Source: Microcaldota archaeon (GTDB taxonomy: Archaea; Micrarchaeota; Micrarchaeia; Micrarchaeales; Micrarchaeaceae). Taken from it: a stretch of DNA of 32,342 nucleotides. Below the pieces are notes generated by a model, which worked only from the letters and a program-made list of their open reading frames with translations, had not been told where the DNA came from and made no database searches. A program made the translations under genes and the position numbers. Of the stretch, positions 1 through 8,487 are shown one piece after another (position 1 is the stretch's first letter; every line of letters begins with the position of its first letter). The stretch covers positions 1-32,342 of the forward strand of contig JAGWFU010000001.1 of the NCBI GenBank assembly GCA_028867845.1, in the 5' to 3' direction.

Positions 1-922
1 TTCCGGTTGCGAGCGGCTGCGTGTCGAACACCTTCGCGTAGTTGATCAGGTCCTTGAGGTCCCTTGCTATCGAGAGTCCGCACTGCCTGAACACGGCCTC
101 GTATGCCTGGCTGCTACCGGCGAGTGAGGCTGTGTGTGAGTGGGCGGCACCAGCTCCAGCTTCAGTGACTCCGCCCTTGCTGATTACTATCGGTTTTATC
201 TTGGTCACCCTTTTCGCTACATCTATGAACTCCCTGCCCCTCTTCACGCCCTCCATATAGTAGACTATGACCTTGGTGTCCTTGTCGTTGCCAAGATAGT
301 TGAGTATGTCGACCTCGTCTATGTCGGCAGCGTTGCCGTACGATATGAACCTAGCAAGTCCGAATCCCTCGCTCCCTATCATGTCGAGCACAGCGCTTCC
401 AACAGCACCGCTCTGCGCGGCAAAGCTGACGCCGCCTATCTTCGGCCTGTCTATCTTGTAAGTCGGGAGAAAGAGCGTGTCTATCCTCGATCTTGGATCC
501 ATCACTCCGAGGCAGTTAGGCCCTATTGTCGGCATCGAGTACTTCCTTGCAATTGCCACTAGCTGGTCCTGCAGCTGCGTGTTCCCCACCTCGGAGAATC
601 CGCCGCTCACAACAACCAGTCCCTTGACTCCTGCTTTGCCGCACTCCTCCATCACCTGAGGGACTACCATTGCCGGCACGGCTATGACTCCCAGGTCTAT
701 AGGCTTCTTTATGTCGAGCACGCTGCGGTAAGACTTGAGCCCCATTATCTTGCCCTCGTCCTTGACGTTGACCGGGTAGATATTGCCTGAGTAGCCCGCA
801 TCGATGTAGTTCTGGAGTATCACGTGGCCAACCTTGTCGGGGTTGCTTGATGCCCCTATTATCGCCACCGACTTCGGCGCCATTATGTGGGCGAGGCTCT
901 TGTACTCTTTGGTCGTCTTCAT
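1..922 (-). CDS. acdA: Acetate--CoA ligase (ADP-forming), alpha subunit, partial
   Basis: This gene reads from an ATG at 922 leftward off the window edge, giving about 307 codons of a family usually near 460. The enzyme converts acetyl-CoA, ADP and phosphate to acetate, CoA and ATP, the main substrate-level ATP step of many fermenting archaea. The N-terminus has the CoA-binding Rossmann pattern (VAIIGASSNPDKVGHVIL near residues 19-36). A succinyl-CoA-ligase-like half follows with IGPNCLGV and AAQSGAVG motifs. The segment SHTASLAG (His about 263) matches the active-site loop that carries the phosphohistidine in this family. The start lies five bases past the stop of the beta subunit, so the two are co-transcribed. 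The C-terminal part is not visible. The family call is confident; acetate as substrate, rather than another acyl-CoA, is inference. Confidence 0.93.
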   Translation of the reverse strand, partial: MKTTKEYKSLAHIMAPKSVAIIGASSNPDKVGHVILQNYIDAGYSGNIYPVNVKDEGKIMGLKSYRSVLDIKKPIDLGVIAVPAMVVPQVMEECGKAGVKGLVVVSGGFSEVGNTQLQDQLVAIARKYSMPTIGPNCLGVMDPRSRIDTLFLPTYKIDRPKIGGVSFAAQSGAVGSAVLDMIGSEGFGLARFISYGNAADIDEVDILNYLGNDKDTKVIVYYMEGVKRGREFIDVAKRVTKIKPIVISKGGVTEAGAGAAHSHTASLAGSSQAYEAVFRQCGLSIARDLKDLINYAKVFDTQPLATG

Positions 923-926
923 GCTC

Positions 927-1544
927 TCAGCCCATTACCCTCAGGTCCACGGCATCGTATGTGCCGTCGTGAAGTATCAGCGGGTTCAGGTCGAACTCCG
1001 TTATCTCGTTTTCTGCGAACATCTTCGCCGCGCTTATCAGCAGTTTCTTTATCGCAGCCTCGCTCTCCTTTGTCGGGGCGATTATCGCCCTGGACTTCAT
1101 CTGCGCTATCATCGACTCAGCATCGAAGTCGCTTATTGGGCATACGCGAAGGGCGAAATCTTTGAACGTCTCCACATAGATTCCGCCAAGGCCGAGAAGT
1201 ATCATCTTGCCGAACTGCTCGTCAGTGTTGCCGCCTATTATTATCTCGATTCCGCCGGCCACCATCTTCTGCGCAAGTATCTTGTATGGTCGGAACTGCT
1301 GCGCCCTCTTCTCGAGCAGCGAGTAAGCATCCCGTATGCTCTCGTTTGTTGAGAGGTCCAAAATTATGAGCCCGCTCTTTGACTTGTGCAGCGCCTTTGC
1401 GGATATCGCCTTGAGCACTATTGTAGAACCAGAGGCGAAGCGTACCGCATCGTCAGCGCTCCTCACATAGGAACTCTCCACGCTCCTTATGCCGTATCTC
1501 TTGATGAGGGCATGCGCCTTATCGTAATCCCAGAGCTCGTCCAT
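927..1544 (-). CDS. acdB: Acetate--CoA ligase (ADP-forming), beta subunit (ATP-grasp)
   Basis: The 205-residue product is the ATP-grasp partner of the alpha subunit encoded immediately downstream. Visible family features are the N-terminal helical start (ALIKRYGI), the strand VLKAIS followed by KSKSGLI, the nucleotide-binding stretch ILAQKMVAGGIEIIIG, a glycine loop LGLGGIYVE, and the metal-ligand region EFDLNPLI near the C-terminus. Archaeal beta subunits are usually about 230 residues, so this one is slightly short but complete. The ATG at 1544 is preceded by a GGGGTG purine-rich site on the coding strand. Phosphate would be passed from the alpha-subunit histidine to ADP here. Separate beta and alpha genes, rather than a fused protein, is an arrangement known in archaea. 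Confidence 0.92.
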   Translation of the reverse strand: MDELWDYDKAHALIKRYGIRSVESSYVRSADDAVRFASGSTIVLKAISAKALHKSKSGLIILDLSTNESIRDAYSLLEKRAQQFRPYKILAQKMVAGGIEIIIGGNTDEQFGKMILLGLGGIYVETFKDFALRVCPISDFDAESMIAQMKSRAIIAPTKESEAAIKKLLISAAKMFAENEITEFDLNPLILHDGTYDAVDLRVMG

Positions 1545-1566
1545 CCCAACACCCCGAGCCTCGCGG

Positions 1567-2244
1567 CTAGAGTCTTCCCATCATGAACATCCAGGCTGCG
1601 ACGATAATTATTATGATTACTATCGTAGCCACTCCCATGATAAGCATGCTCTTCCCGCTCATTCCCATCTTTGGCGCAACCGCCGGCTCGGCTGCAGGCT
1701 GTGCCTCCGCCGCAGGCGTCTGCGCCGGCATTGGCTGCTGCATCTGCATCGCAGGTTGCGGTGCTCCCGGCTGCGCCGGCGCAGCAGGCATGCCGTTCTG
1801 CACCTGCAGGAACCCCTTCTCGGTGAGCGTTATGTCTATGGATCCGTTCCTGAACTCGTAGGACAGGTATTGCTGCTCGGCGAGCTTGTAGAGGTGCATC
1901 GCGAGGTCCCTTGACGTCACGTTAACCGCGCCTGTTATGTCGATCAGGCTCCTCTTGCCCTTCGAGAGCTGTGTTATTATCGCAAAGTCGAGGTGGTCGA
2001 ATCCGCCTTTGGCCTTCTCGTTCGCCTCCGCGACCGTGGCCTTGCCCAAATCGGTCACGCTGAGCGCGCTCTGCCCAGGGAACGTGGTCGTGAAGTCCAC
2101 GAGCCCCTTCTGCTTGAGGCCGCCGAGGATGTTGGACGCGTCGAAAAACGAGGAGTTTATCAGGCTGCCAAACTTCTCCACTACAGTATCAGTTTTCACC
2201 CTAGAGAGTGATATCAGGTCGATAAAGTTAACATCAGAAGCCAT
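1567..2244 (-). CDS. Tail-anchored winged-helix protein
   Basis: The first ATG with a good context is at 2244 (GGTGA seven bases upstream), giving 225 residues; a longer frame to 2331 crosses the TATA box and is unlikely. Residues 1-70 and about 80-150 each look like a winged-helix unit (helix-rich, ending in wing-like strands such as LSVTDLGKA and ITLTEKGFL). An Ala/Pro/Gln-rich linker of about 45 residues follows. A single hydrophobic helix ends the protein, starting MLIMGVATIVIIIII and closing MMGRL. The pattern suggests a DNA-binding or adaptor module tethered to the inner face of the membrane by its tail. It is 22 bases upstream of acdB on the same strand and probably heads that operon. 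The target is unknown, and DNA binding is inferred only from the fold pattern. The gene ends in TAG. Confidence 0.8.
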   Translation of the reverse strand: MASDVNFIDLISLSRVKTDTVVEKFGSLINSSFFDASNILGGLKQKGLVDFTTTFPGQSALSVTDLGKATVAEANEKAKGGFDHLDFAIITQLSKGKRSLIDITGAVNVTSRDLAMHLYKLAEQQYLSYEFRNGSIDITLTEKGFLQVQNGMPAAPAQPGAPQPAMQMQQPMPAQTPAAEAQPAAEPAVAPKMGMSGKSMLIMGVATIVIIIIIVAAWMFMMGRL

Positions 2245-2275
2245 CGAGTCACCGCTATCGTATAAAGAAAGAAAT

Positions 2276-2285
2276 CTATTTATAG
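2276..2285 (-). promoter_or_regulatory. TATA box of the winged-helix/acetyl-CoA synthetase operon
   Basis: On the minus strand the sequence reads ctataaatag, 32-41 bases upstream of the ATG at 2244. With transcription starting about 25 bases downstream, the leader would be short and still contain the GGTGA site. Confidence 0.6.
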
Positions 2286-2399
2286 GCTCTCTCGGACTGC
2301 ACACGCTGTTTGGCCGCAGTGGGCCGCACAATCCAAAGCTTAATTAAATGGTATCTCGCAATGTTATTAGACCAAAGTAATCCGACCAGTTGATTTTAA

Positions 2400-3656
2400 A
2401 TGCAATTCAAGTTTTTCGGCGCGGCACAGGAAGTTGGGCGTTCAGCCATATTCATGAAGGACATAAAGGGCATCATGTTCGACTACGGGATAAAGCTCGG
2501 CACGGAGAAGCCCGAGTACCCGATAGGCCTGCCCCAGGTAGATTCCGTTGTGCTCAGCCACGCCCACATAGACCACTGCGGCGCGCTGCCGATGATATAC
2601 AACGGGCAGTACGTGCCCACATACGGCACAAGGCCCACGCTCAAGCTCGCGAACATACTTCTTGACGACTCGCTCTCAGTAGCGAGGAAGAACCACACGC
2701 AGGCGAAGTTCAGCAAGAGGCAGATAAAGGCGTTCAACAACAAGTTCCAGAACAAGGACTACCACCACCCGTTCAGGATAGGCGACATGGAGCTCGAGTT
2801 CTACGATGCAGCCCACATATCGGGCAGCGCTGCCACTCTTATAACTAGGAAGAACGCGAAGGCTAACAAGCGCGTGCTTTACACCGGCGACTACAAGCTC
2901 AGCGAGCAGGCGCTGCACAAGGGCGCTGAGACCGTGGAGTGCGACGTCATGGTCACAGAATCGACTTACGCCACAAGGAAGCACCCGCAGAGGGAGGAGC
3001 TGATAAACAGGTTCATCAGCAAGGTCAAGGAGACGCTCGACGCGGGAGGAAACGCGCTTGTGCCGGTCTTCGCAGTTGGCAGGAGTCAGGAGATACTTTA
3101 CCTGCTCCATAAGCACAACCTATCGGGTTACACTTACATAGACGGCATGGCAAGGGCCGCAACCAAGGCAGTGCTGGACTTCCCCAACTACATAAGGAAC
3201 GCGGATGAGCTCGAAGACGCGCTGGGGGAGGCTACAGTCATATCGGAGCACTCGCACAGGAAGGAGGCGCTAGAGAGCCCATCGGTAATACTCACGACCG
3301 CGGGGATGCTGAGCGGCGGACCGGTGCTCAACTACATAACCAAGCTCAACAAGTACTCCCACATAATGCTCACCGGATACCAGGTCGAGGGCAGCAACGG
3401 AAGGACCCTGCTCGACCACAAGAAGGTCACGATCGAGGGAGTGGTCCACAAGATAGACACACCCGCAACGTACTTCGACTTCTCGGCCCATGCTGGCAAG
3501 GACGACCTATACGACTACGTGAAGAGATGCAACCCGAGCACGGTCATCTGCATACACGGCGACGCGGAGAACTCGAAGGACTTCGCTGAGAACCTCACTC
3601 TGGAGGGATACAAGGCATACGCCCCTCAGCTCGGAGAGACGATCAAGCTTGACTGA
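2400..3656 (+). CDS. Beta-CASP metallo-beta-lactamase ribonuclease (aCPSF2/RNase J-like)
   Basis: The 418-residue protein has the metallo-beta-lactamase motif SHAHIDHCG (His54, His56, Asp58, His59), a further metal His in AAHISGSA, and the bridging Asp in TGDYK. The beta-CASP insertion follows: motif A TESTYATRKHP, a middle part with ALVPVFAVGRSQE, and the C-terminal metal His in CIHGD. Enzymes of this class are zinc-dependent endo- and/or 5'-3' exoribonucleases in archaeal mRNA decay and 3'-end processing. There are no N-terminal KH domains, so it matches the shorter aCPSF2 or aRNase J types rather than aCPSF1. The ATG at 2400 directly follows gattttaa with little room for a leader, so it may be nearly leaderless. 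It is divergent from the winged-helix gene. Which sub-type it is cannot be settled by eye. Confidence 0.9.
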   Translation: MQFKFFGAAQEVGRSAIFMKDIKGIMFDYGIKLGTEKPEYPIGLPQVDSVVLSHAHIDHCGALPMIYNGQYVPTYGTRPTLKLANILLDDSLSVARKNHTQAKFSKRQIKAFNNKFQNKDYHHPFRIGDMELEFYDAAHISGSAATLITRKNAKANKRVLYTGDYKLSEQALHKGAETVECDVMVTESTYATRKHPQREELINRFISKVKETLDAGGNALVPVFAVGRSQEILYLLHKHNLSGYTYIDGMARAATKAVLDFPNYIRNADELEDALGEATVISEHSHRKEALESPSVILTTAGMLSGGPVLNYITKLNKYSHIMLTGYQVEGSNGRTLLDHKKVTIEGVVHKIDTPATYFDFSAHAGKDDLYDYVKRCNPSTVICIHGDAENSKDFAENLTLEGYKAYAPQLGETIKLD

Positions 3657-3676
3657 TTCTTGTAAAAACAGATTGA

Positions 3677-4714
3677 CTAGAACTGCCCTACGTTAGGCAT
3701 GTTGATGTCGAACTCCTGCCCCTCCATCGGATACAGCTGCGCAGATGGTGCGCTTTCGTAATTGTTCCTCGAGTAGGCGAGCACCACTATTGCTACGAAT
3801 CCTATCGCCGCGAGCAGCGCGAGATAAAGAGTCCCGCTGTTCAGGTACTGGTAGCTGGCAAGTGCAACGTTGGCGAATACAGTAACTATGGCTACGCTGT
3901 ATCCCCTCAGTGACTGCAGGAAGAGCAGCATCGCAGCAACCACAGCGAACACCGCGAGGACGCCCTGCGCGATCGCCGCCATGTAGCTGTAGTTTATGTT
4001 CGACAGGAATGCGAATATGCCAACCGCGTTGGCGTAGCCGATTATGTAGGCCAGCTGGCCGTTCGCGAATATCACGAACACGGCAAACATCACGAGCAGC
4101 AGCGTGGCCGCGACGGTGCTCAGGTTGTTGTAAGTGGAATATCTCTCCTTCTCCTCAGAATAGGTGGGGGCCTTGTCCACGTCCTCCAGGCAGTAGTAGT
4201 TGCCGTTGTACTCCGCTATGTCCTCGAAGCAGAAGGGCCTGTGGCAGTAGTTGCACCTTGAGTAGGCCTTCCTCCACGGGTGCCACGTGCAGTGCAGGTT
4301 CTGCACCGCCTCCCTGCTCATGTATTCAGCCCGCGTCTGTGCCGCGCTCTTGTTTATAAGCGCCTCCTGCATCTGGTCGTCGGACTCGTAGACCTCGCCT
4401 GTCTTCTCTGCAGGCGCGTAAGACTCGTAAGCTTGTTTCCTCTCTACAGGTCGCTCCTCCACCTGCTTCGGCTTTGCAAACTGCATCGGAGTCGCGGGCT
4501 CCCTCTCCTGAGGTGCCTCCTTCTGCTTGTTGAAGAACAGAGGCTTCCTCTCAGGCTTCTGGACCGGCTCTGCAACTGCCTTCGGCTCAGGTTTCTTAAC
4601 GGCCTTGACCTCGGGCTTCTTCTCAGGCTTTGTCTCCGCTGGCTTCTCAACAGGCCTCTTCTTTTGCTGCTCCCTAACCTTGAAAATAATCAGATCGTTA
4701 GGGTCTATAGCCAT
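3677..4714 (-). CDS. Zinc-finger multi-pass membrane protein
   Basis: The start is taken as the ATG at 4714, which overlaps the stop of the eS26 gene (TGATG); the longer frame upstream only shadows eS26. The product has 345 residues. Residues 1-130 are low-complexity, rich in Lys, Glu and Pro, and probably disordered in the cytoplasm. Residues about 142-175 hold a B-box-like zinc finger (Cys-x2-His, then Cys-x2-Cys, then two more Cys: HCTWHPW, RCNYCHRPFCFED, NYYCLED). From about residue 198 come four or five hydrophobic helices, and a short polar tail ends in NMPNVGQF. The layout of cytoplasmic metal-binding head and membrane bundle suggests a scaffold or sensor. I do not recognise a named family. 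Co-transcription with a ribosomal protein gene suggests constitutive expression. It ends in TAG. Confidence 0.8.
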   Translation of the reverse strand: MAIDPNDLIIFKVREQQKKRPVEKPAETKPEKKPEVKAVKKPEPKAVAEPVQKPERKPLFFNKQKEAPQEREPATPMQFAKPKQVEERPVERKQAYESYAPAEKTGEVYESDDQMQEALINKSAAQTRAEYMSREAVQNLHCTWHPWRKAYSRCNYCHRPFCFEDIAEYNGNYYCLEDVDKAPTYSEEKERYSTYNNLSTVAATLLLVMFAVFVIFANGQLAYIIGYANAVGIFAFLSNINYSYMAAIAQGVLAVFAVVAAMLLFLQSLRGYSVAIVTVFANVALASYQYLNSGTLYLALLAAIGFVAIVVLAYSRNNYESAPSAQLYPMEGQEFDINMPNVGQF

Positions 4715-4950
4715 CAGATCTCCTTGTTGGCCTTCCTGATCGCGTTCTGCTTCAGCTTCTCGAAGATTCCCCTGTGCTTGGCGCAGCTTATGCAGTACCA
4801 CTGCTTCCTCCTCTCGAAGAACCTTACGTCCATGTTGTTCTTCATCTCGGTATTGAAGGTTATCGCCCTCTCATAGGCTACGCCCTTGTTTCTCGGGACC
4901 TTCCTTCCGCATGAGTCGCAAACTACTACTGTCTCCTTTCCTCTTGTCAC
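4714..4950 (-). CDS. rps26e: Small ribosomal subunit protein eS26
   Basis: This 78-residue protein has the eS26 zinc ribbon: CDSCG (Cys11, Cys14) and CISC (Cys53, Cys56). The family segments GRKVPRNKGVAYER and YCISCAKHRGIF are also present. In the 30S subunit this protein sits near the mRNA exit channel and the 16S 3' end. The start is GTG at 4950, and a TATA-like ttattaatct lies on the minus strand at 4987-4996. It is the first gene of a two-gene unit with the zinc-finger membrane protein. From memory, eS26 is common in TACK archaea and eukaryotes and missing from most Euryarchaeota, so it has some taxonomic value. Confidence 0.9.
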   Translation of the reverse strand: MTRGKETVVVCDSCGRKVPRNKGVAYERAITFNTEMKNNMDVRFFERRKQWYCISCAKHRGIFEKLKQNAIRKANKEI

Positions 4951-5021
4951 TTATACACCTTTAACTCTATACAATTGGCATAAGAAGATTAATAATCCTT
5001 GCATCGCGGCGACGAATCCCG

Positions 5022-6146
5022 CTAGCCAAGCTTTGTTACTGAAACCGAGTCTGTCTTCTTGTTTGTGGTGTAGACATATCTGCCATCGGGGGTTATTACT
5101 GATGGTGAGCCTACAGTCCAGACTATCTTGTCTGAGTTAAGGTCCACTATATAGTAGATGGAAGCCCCCTGGTTGCCCCCTCCAACCACATACATGTACC
5201 TGTTGCTGGGCCCGAATGCAATCTGGAAAGGTCCCTTAATGAATGGGACAACTGTGTAGTAGATGCCGGTAGTTGTATTTATTGCAATGATGCTATTCCC
5301 GCATATTGCGTACAGGTAATTCGGATTCGCCGATGTGTCCAATGAATCCGGCGGGTTCAGGCCGCCGCATACCGTTTGTACTGCATGCACGAGCCCATAA
5401 TCTGAGGCATTCAGGATGTCAATGCCGCCGTCGCTTTCCGCCACATAGATGTACTTTCCGTCAGGGCTTAGCTCGATGTAGATCGGAGTATGGTAGGTAC
5501 CAGTGGACCCAGATTGGGTGAAATTGGGGCCCAAAGGCACGCTCACCGTGTTGTTTGTCAAGGAATTGGTCACAAGTATAACGTTCTGATACGGCACGGT
5601 CTCATACACATATCTTCCATTACTAGAGGGCCTGATGGTGCTGGCGTTGTAAGCTGTAGCCACCGCATACATTATGCTTGCAGTGCTGGTGTTCGCTATC
5701 CACACATTACCATACTCAGGTATGGTGCTGAAACTGGAATTCAGGAAGTAAAACGTTGCACCGCTCTCAGAATTTCCAAAACGTATGTAACCAGCACCAT
5801 TGTAGCCTAAGCTATCCACCAGTTTGTTAGAGGTCAGATTCAGCACCGAAATGCTCTGTGTGCACACAACAAGCAGATACCTGCCATCCGTAGTTATCGC
5901 CATGCCCTTGGGATCAAAGCACGTACCTATGGTGGCAACCACCTTGTTCTCAGAGGCGTTTATCACCGAGACCGTGCTACTGTTCGTGTTCCCTACATAC
6001 AGGTAAGCGCCACTTGGGGAGACCATTATGGGGTAGGGGGACTTACCCACAGATATCCTACTAGCTGCGTTAATGTAAGCCAGGCCCACAATTGCCACTA
6101 TAATCAGGATTAAGACAGCGATTACGGCCGCCTTAGTGCTGGTCAC
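5022..6146 (-). CDS. Membrane-anchored YVTN-type beta-propeller surface protein
   Basis: The 374-residue product starts at a GTG (6146). It has a short positive N-terminus and one hydrophobic helix (about residues 5-27), then an extracellular domain made of repeated YVTN-like blades. Typical blade motifs are SPSGAYLYVGN, ITTDGRYLLVV, SPDGKYIYVAE and ITPDGRYVYTTN, each followed by strand pairs such as VSVINASENKVVATI. Roughly seven repeats fit one complete propeller. Several N-x-S/T sites suggest an exposed, possibly glycosylated domain. Such domains bind partners or surfaces and are common in archaeal S-layer-like proteins; no catalytic residues are evident. The gene stands alone, with a T-rich TATA-like element around 6165-6180 on the minus strand that implies a very short leader. 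Confidence 0.85.
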   Translation of the reverse strand: MTSTKAAVIAVLILIIVAIVGLAYINAASRISVGKSPYPIMVSPSGAYLYVGNTNSSTVSVINASENKVVATIGTCFDPKGMAITTDGRYLLVVCTQSISVLNLTSNKLVDSLGYNGAGYIRFGNSESGATFYFLNSSFSTIPEYGNVWIANTSTASIMYAVATAYNASTIRPSSNGRYVYETVPYQNVILVTNSLTNNTVSVPLGPNFTQSGSTGTYHTPIYIELSPDGKYIYVAESDGGIDILNASDYGLVHAVQTVCGGLNPPDSLDTSANPNYLYAICGNSIIAINTTTGIYYTVVPFIKGPFQIAFGPSNRYMYVVGGGNQGASIYYIVDLNSDKIVWTVGSPSVITPDGRYVYTTNKKTDSVSVTKLG

Positions 6147-6230
6147 TATTAATTAAGGCGGAAGGCACACTAAAAAGCTTTCGATTCACGTTCTGGTTTC
6201 ACTTCATTATTCGTGTCGGCGGAACGAAAG

Positions 6231-6240
6231 CTTTAAAATC
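6231..6240 (+). promoter_or_regulatory. TATA box for the RpiB-like/HTH gene pair
   Basis: The element ctttaaaatc lies 36-45 bases upstream of the ATG at 6276. A G-rich ggtcagcgg just before the ATG could serve as the ribosome site on a short leader. Confidence 0.55.
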
Positions 6241-6275
6241 TAATTACCAGAGTAATAGTACAAAAGGGTCAGCGG

Positions 6276-6818
6276 ATGAAAATCTACCTCATAAGCGACA
6301 ACAAGGACAAGGAGATAGCGCTGGCAAACGCGATAGCTAAGGCCAACCACTCACCCATAATGAGCGAACTCTCTACTGACGATTACAAAGAGATGGTAGA
6401 CGAGGCAATAGACAACGCGAAGTCCGGCTACGACCTGATGGTGATGGTCTCGAGCGACTCGGTGGACGCGTGCATAGAGGCCAACAAGAGCGGAAAGCTA
6501 AGGGCCTTGGTCTGCAGCACAGCTGAGGACGCGGCAAGGGCAAGGAAGGCGGGAGTCAACCTCATAATCATAGACAACAGCACGACCAAGACGGATTCGT
6601 ACAACGTCATAAGGGGATGGATGGGCGGAACCGCGCCCGCTCAGAAGAAGGAGTACGTCGAGAAGCAGCAGTCGTCGCTCTCCAAGATAACAAAGATTAT
6701 GCCGCAGAAGAAGGAGGCGGAGAAGGAGCCGGAACCAGAGGAAGAGGAGGACATGCCGCCGCCAAAGAAGGAGACCGGCATAATCGGGAAGATAAAGTAC
6801 ACGTTCGGCGTGGAATGA
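6276..6818 (+). CDS. RpiB/LacAB-like protein without catalytic residues
   Basis: Residues 1-115 of this 180-residue protein follow the ribose-5-phosphate isomerase B fold pattern. The start MKIYLISDNKDKEIALANAI matches the family's SDHAG opening. A later stretch (IEANKSGKLRALVCS) matches the family's IAANK..IRAALCHD. The catalytic cysteine loop, normally CGTGxG, reads SSDSVD here, and the catalytic LCHD reads VCST, so isomerase activity is not expected. The C-terminal 60 residues are charged and disordered (acidic run EPEPEEEEDMPPP), ending in a basic, possibly amphipathic GIIGKIKYTFGVE. An HTH gene follows after five bases. A binding or regulatory role, perhaps sugar-phosphate sensing, is inference; it could instead be an unrelated Rossmann-like fold. 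Confidence 0.6.
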   Translation: MKIYLISDNKDKEIALANAIAKANHSPIMSELSTDDYKEMVDEAIDNAKSGYDLMVMVSSDSVDACIEANKSGKLRALVCSTAEDAARARKAGVNLIIIDNSTTKTDSYNVIRGWMGGTAPAQKKEYVEKQQSSLSKITKIMPQKKEAEKEPEPEEEEDMPPPKKETGIIGKIKYTFGVE

Positions 6819-6823
6819 GCTAG

Positions 6824-7147
6824 ATGGACCTCAACTGCGAGCGCGCCATGGGGATAATAATCCCAGCCATAAGGATATCCGTCTCGAAGAGGCTTAAGAG
6901 GGACGGGATGACGCAGGCAGAGATATCGGCGAAGCTTGGGATAAGGCAGGCGACTGTGAGCAAGTACCTCACCGGAAAGTATTCGAAGAAACTCAAGCTT
7001 GCGGAGAGGCTGGTCGACTCCAAGCGGATATCCGACTCGATAACCAAGCTGGTGCTCAAGGGAAAGGGCGCATCAGCAGTGTCAGATGCAATGGACTCTG
7101 TTGCGTTCAAGAAGGATGTTGTTGCAGCGGCACTAAAGATAAGTTAA
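6824..7147 (+). CDS. HTH transcriptional regulator
   Basis: The 107-residue protein carries an Xre/Cro-type helix-turn-helix at about residues 28-52 (GMTQAEISAKLGIRQATVSKYL), a strong match to a DNA recognition helix. The preceding residues (CERAMGIIIPAIRISVSKRL) and length resemble the short archaeal predicted regulators of COG2522, which is recalled and not checked. The C-terminal half is helical without a recognisable ligand domain. It starts five bases after the RpiB-like gene and is co-transcribed with it. Its stop overlaps that of convergent aroA at TTAA (7144-7147). Confidence 0.82.
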   Translation: MDLNCERAMGIIIPAIRISVSKRLKRDGMTQAEISAKLGIRQATVSKYLTGKYSKKLKLAERLVDSKRISDSITKLVLKGKGASAVSDAMDSVAFKKDVVAAALKIS

Positions 7148-8445
7148 CTGTTCTCTATCCTAAGGATTGCGCCAAGCCCGCGCATGTCCCTCAAGAATTT
7201 GGGGTAAGACACGGCTGCGCAGTCAGGGTCCATCACCGAGGTGTCCCCTACCAGCATGCCCGCCATTGTGTACACCATGAACAGCCTGTGGTCTCCCCCC
7301 ATCTTCGGCCGCGTTCTTGGATCCAGGATTGCACCGTGAAGTTTACCTTCTGTCCTTATCCACAGGCCGTCACGGTTCTCCTTCACTGTCGCGCCGAGCT
7401 TGGGCAGCTCCCTGCAGAGCATGGCTATCCTGTCGGTCTCCTTGTGCCTTGCGTGCTCCACGCCCTCTATCAGTATGCCCTCCCTCGACTTCAGCCCTAG
7501 TATGGCCATGGGCGGCAGCAGGTCCGGCGCGTCTGAGAGGTCCACCTTGCCTCCGCCAATGCTGCCCGCTTTCGCACGTATCATGTGCCCATTCATACGT
7601 ACGTCGCCGCCCAGTCTCCTGACAACGTCAATAAAAACAGTATCGGATTGCGGCATCCCGTCCACCGGCGAGAATATCTCGATGCCGCCCTCTCCCACAA
7701 GTATGCCGGCTGCAATCAGCATTGCCATGCTGGAATGGTCGGGCGGCACGTTGAACACCGTCCTCTTGTAATTGGAATTCTCCACCCTGTACCTCCTGTA
7801 CGGCTCCATGGCCAGCACGTCCACCCCGAACCTCTTCATGGAGGCTATGGTGGCGTCGAGGTAGGTCTTCGACACCTGTTCGCCCTCCACGTTCGCCGTC
7901 AGCCCGTTCCTCATGCGCGGCCCTGCTATGAGGAATCCTGACAAGAACTGGCTTGAGACCGTGCCGTCTATGGTAATACTGCCGCCTACTGCCGGCCCCT
8001 CTATCCTCATGGGGAGCCTGCCGTCCGTAGTCTTGCACGAGACCCCAAGTTCCCTCATCGGCCTCTCGATCGGCCCCATGGGCCTGGATTGGAGGCTCGA
8101 GTCCCCATCGACCACAACCATCTCATCGTAAAGCCCGGCTATGGCTGCGGATATCCTTGCAGTGGTCCCTGAGTTGCCAGCCTCCACCTTTGGGACCATC
8201 CTCATCTTGCGCTCGCTGGTGCCCTCCACAACTACGGTGCTGCCGTTTATCGTCACGCCTGCCCCGAAGACGCGTGCCGCCCCTATGCTGGACCATATGT
8301 CGTCCGATATCAGGGCGTTGTTTATCGTACTGACGCCATCAGCCATGCTCGCCAGGAACACGCCCCTGTGGGTATAGCTCTTGTTTGGCGGGACAGACAC
8401 TGCGCCTGCTAGGCCCGACCTCTCAACCCTGCATACGGAGACCAT
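7144..8445 (-). CDS. aroA: 3-phosphoshikimate 1-carboxyvinyltransferase (EPSP synthase)
   Basis: The 433-residue length fits the family. The enzyme joins shikimate-3-phosphate and phosphoenolpyruvate, the sixth step of the shikimate pathway to aromatic amino acids, in the cytoplasm. Visible motifs are PPNKSYTHR (residues 19-27, the substrate-binding Lys loop), EAGNSGTTAR (PEP-site glycine loop), DSSLQSRPM, SSQFLSGFL, HARHKETDRI (the conserved KE[ST]DR) and MGGDHRLFM (the DHR motif near the C-terminus). These key residues are all present, so activity is expected. The start is the ATG at 8445, with a TATA-like ccttttaacc on the minus strand at about 8467-8476. No other shikimate gene is in the window. 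It is convergent with the HTH gene and divergent from the radical SAM gene. Confidence 0.95.
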   Translation of the reverse strand: MVSVCRVERSGLAGAVSVPPNKSYTHRGVFLASMADGVSTINNALISDDIWSSIGAARVFGAGVTINGSTVVVEGTSERKMRMVPKVEAGNSGTTARISAAIAGLYDEMVVVDGDSSLQSRPMGPIERPMRELGVSCKTTDGRLPMRIEGPAVGGSITIDGTVSSQFLSGFLIAGPRMRNGLTANVEGEQVSKTYLDATIASMKRFGVDVLAMEPYRRYRVENSNYKRTVFNVPPDHSSMAMLIAAGILVGEGGIEIFSPVDGMPQSDTVFIDVVRRLGGDVRMNGHMIRAKAGSIGGGKVDLSDAPDLLPPMAILGLKSREGILIEGVEHARHKETDRIAMLCRELPKLGATVKENRDGLWIRTEGKLHGAILDPRTRPKMGGDHRLFMVYTMAGMLVGDTSVMDPDCAAVSYPKFLRDMRGLGAILRIENS

Positions 8446-8487
8446 GGAAGGAATCTGATTCCAGGGGTTAAAAGGCTTTTCTCCAAC

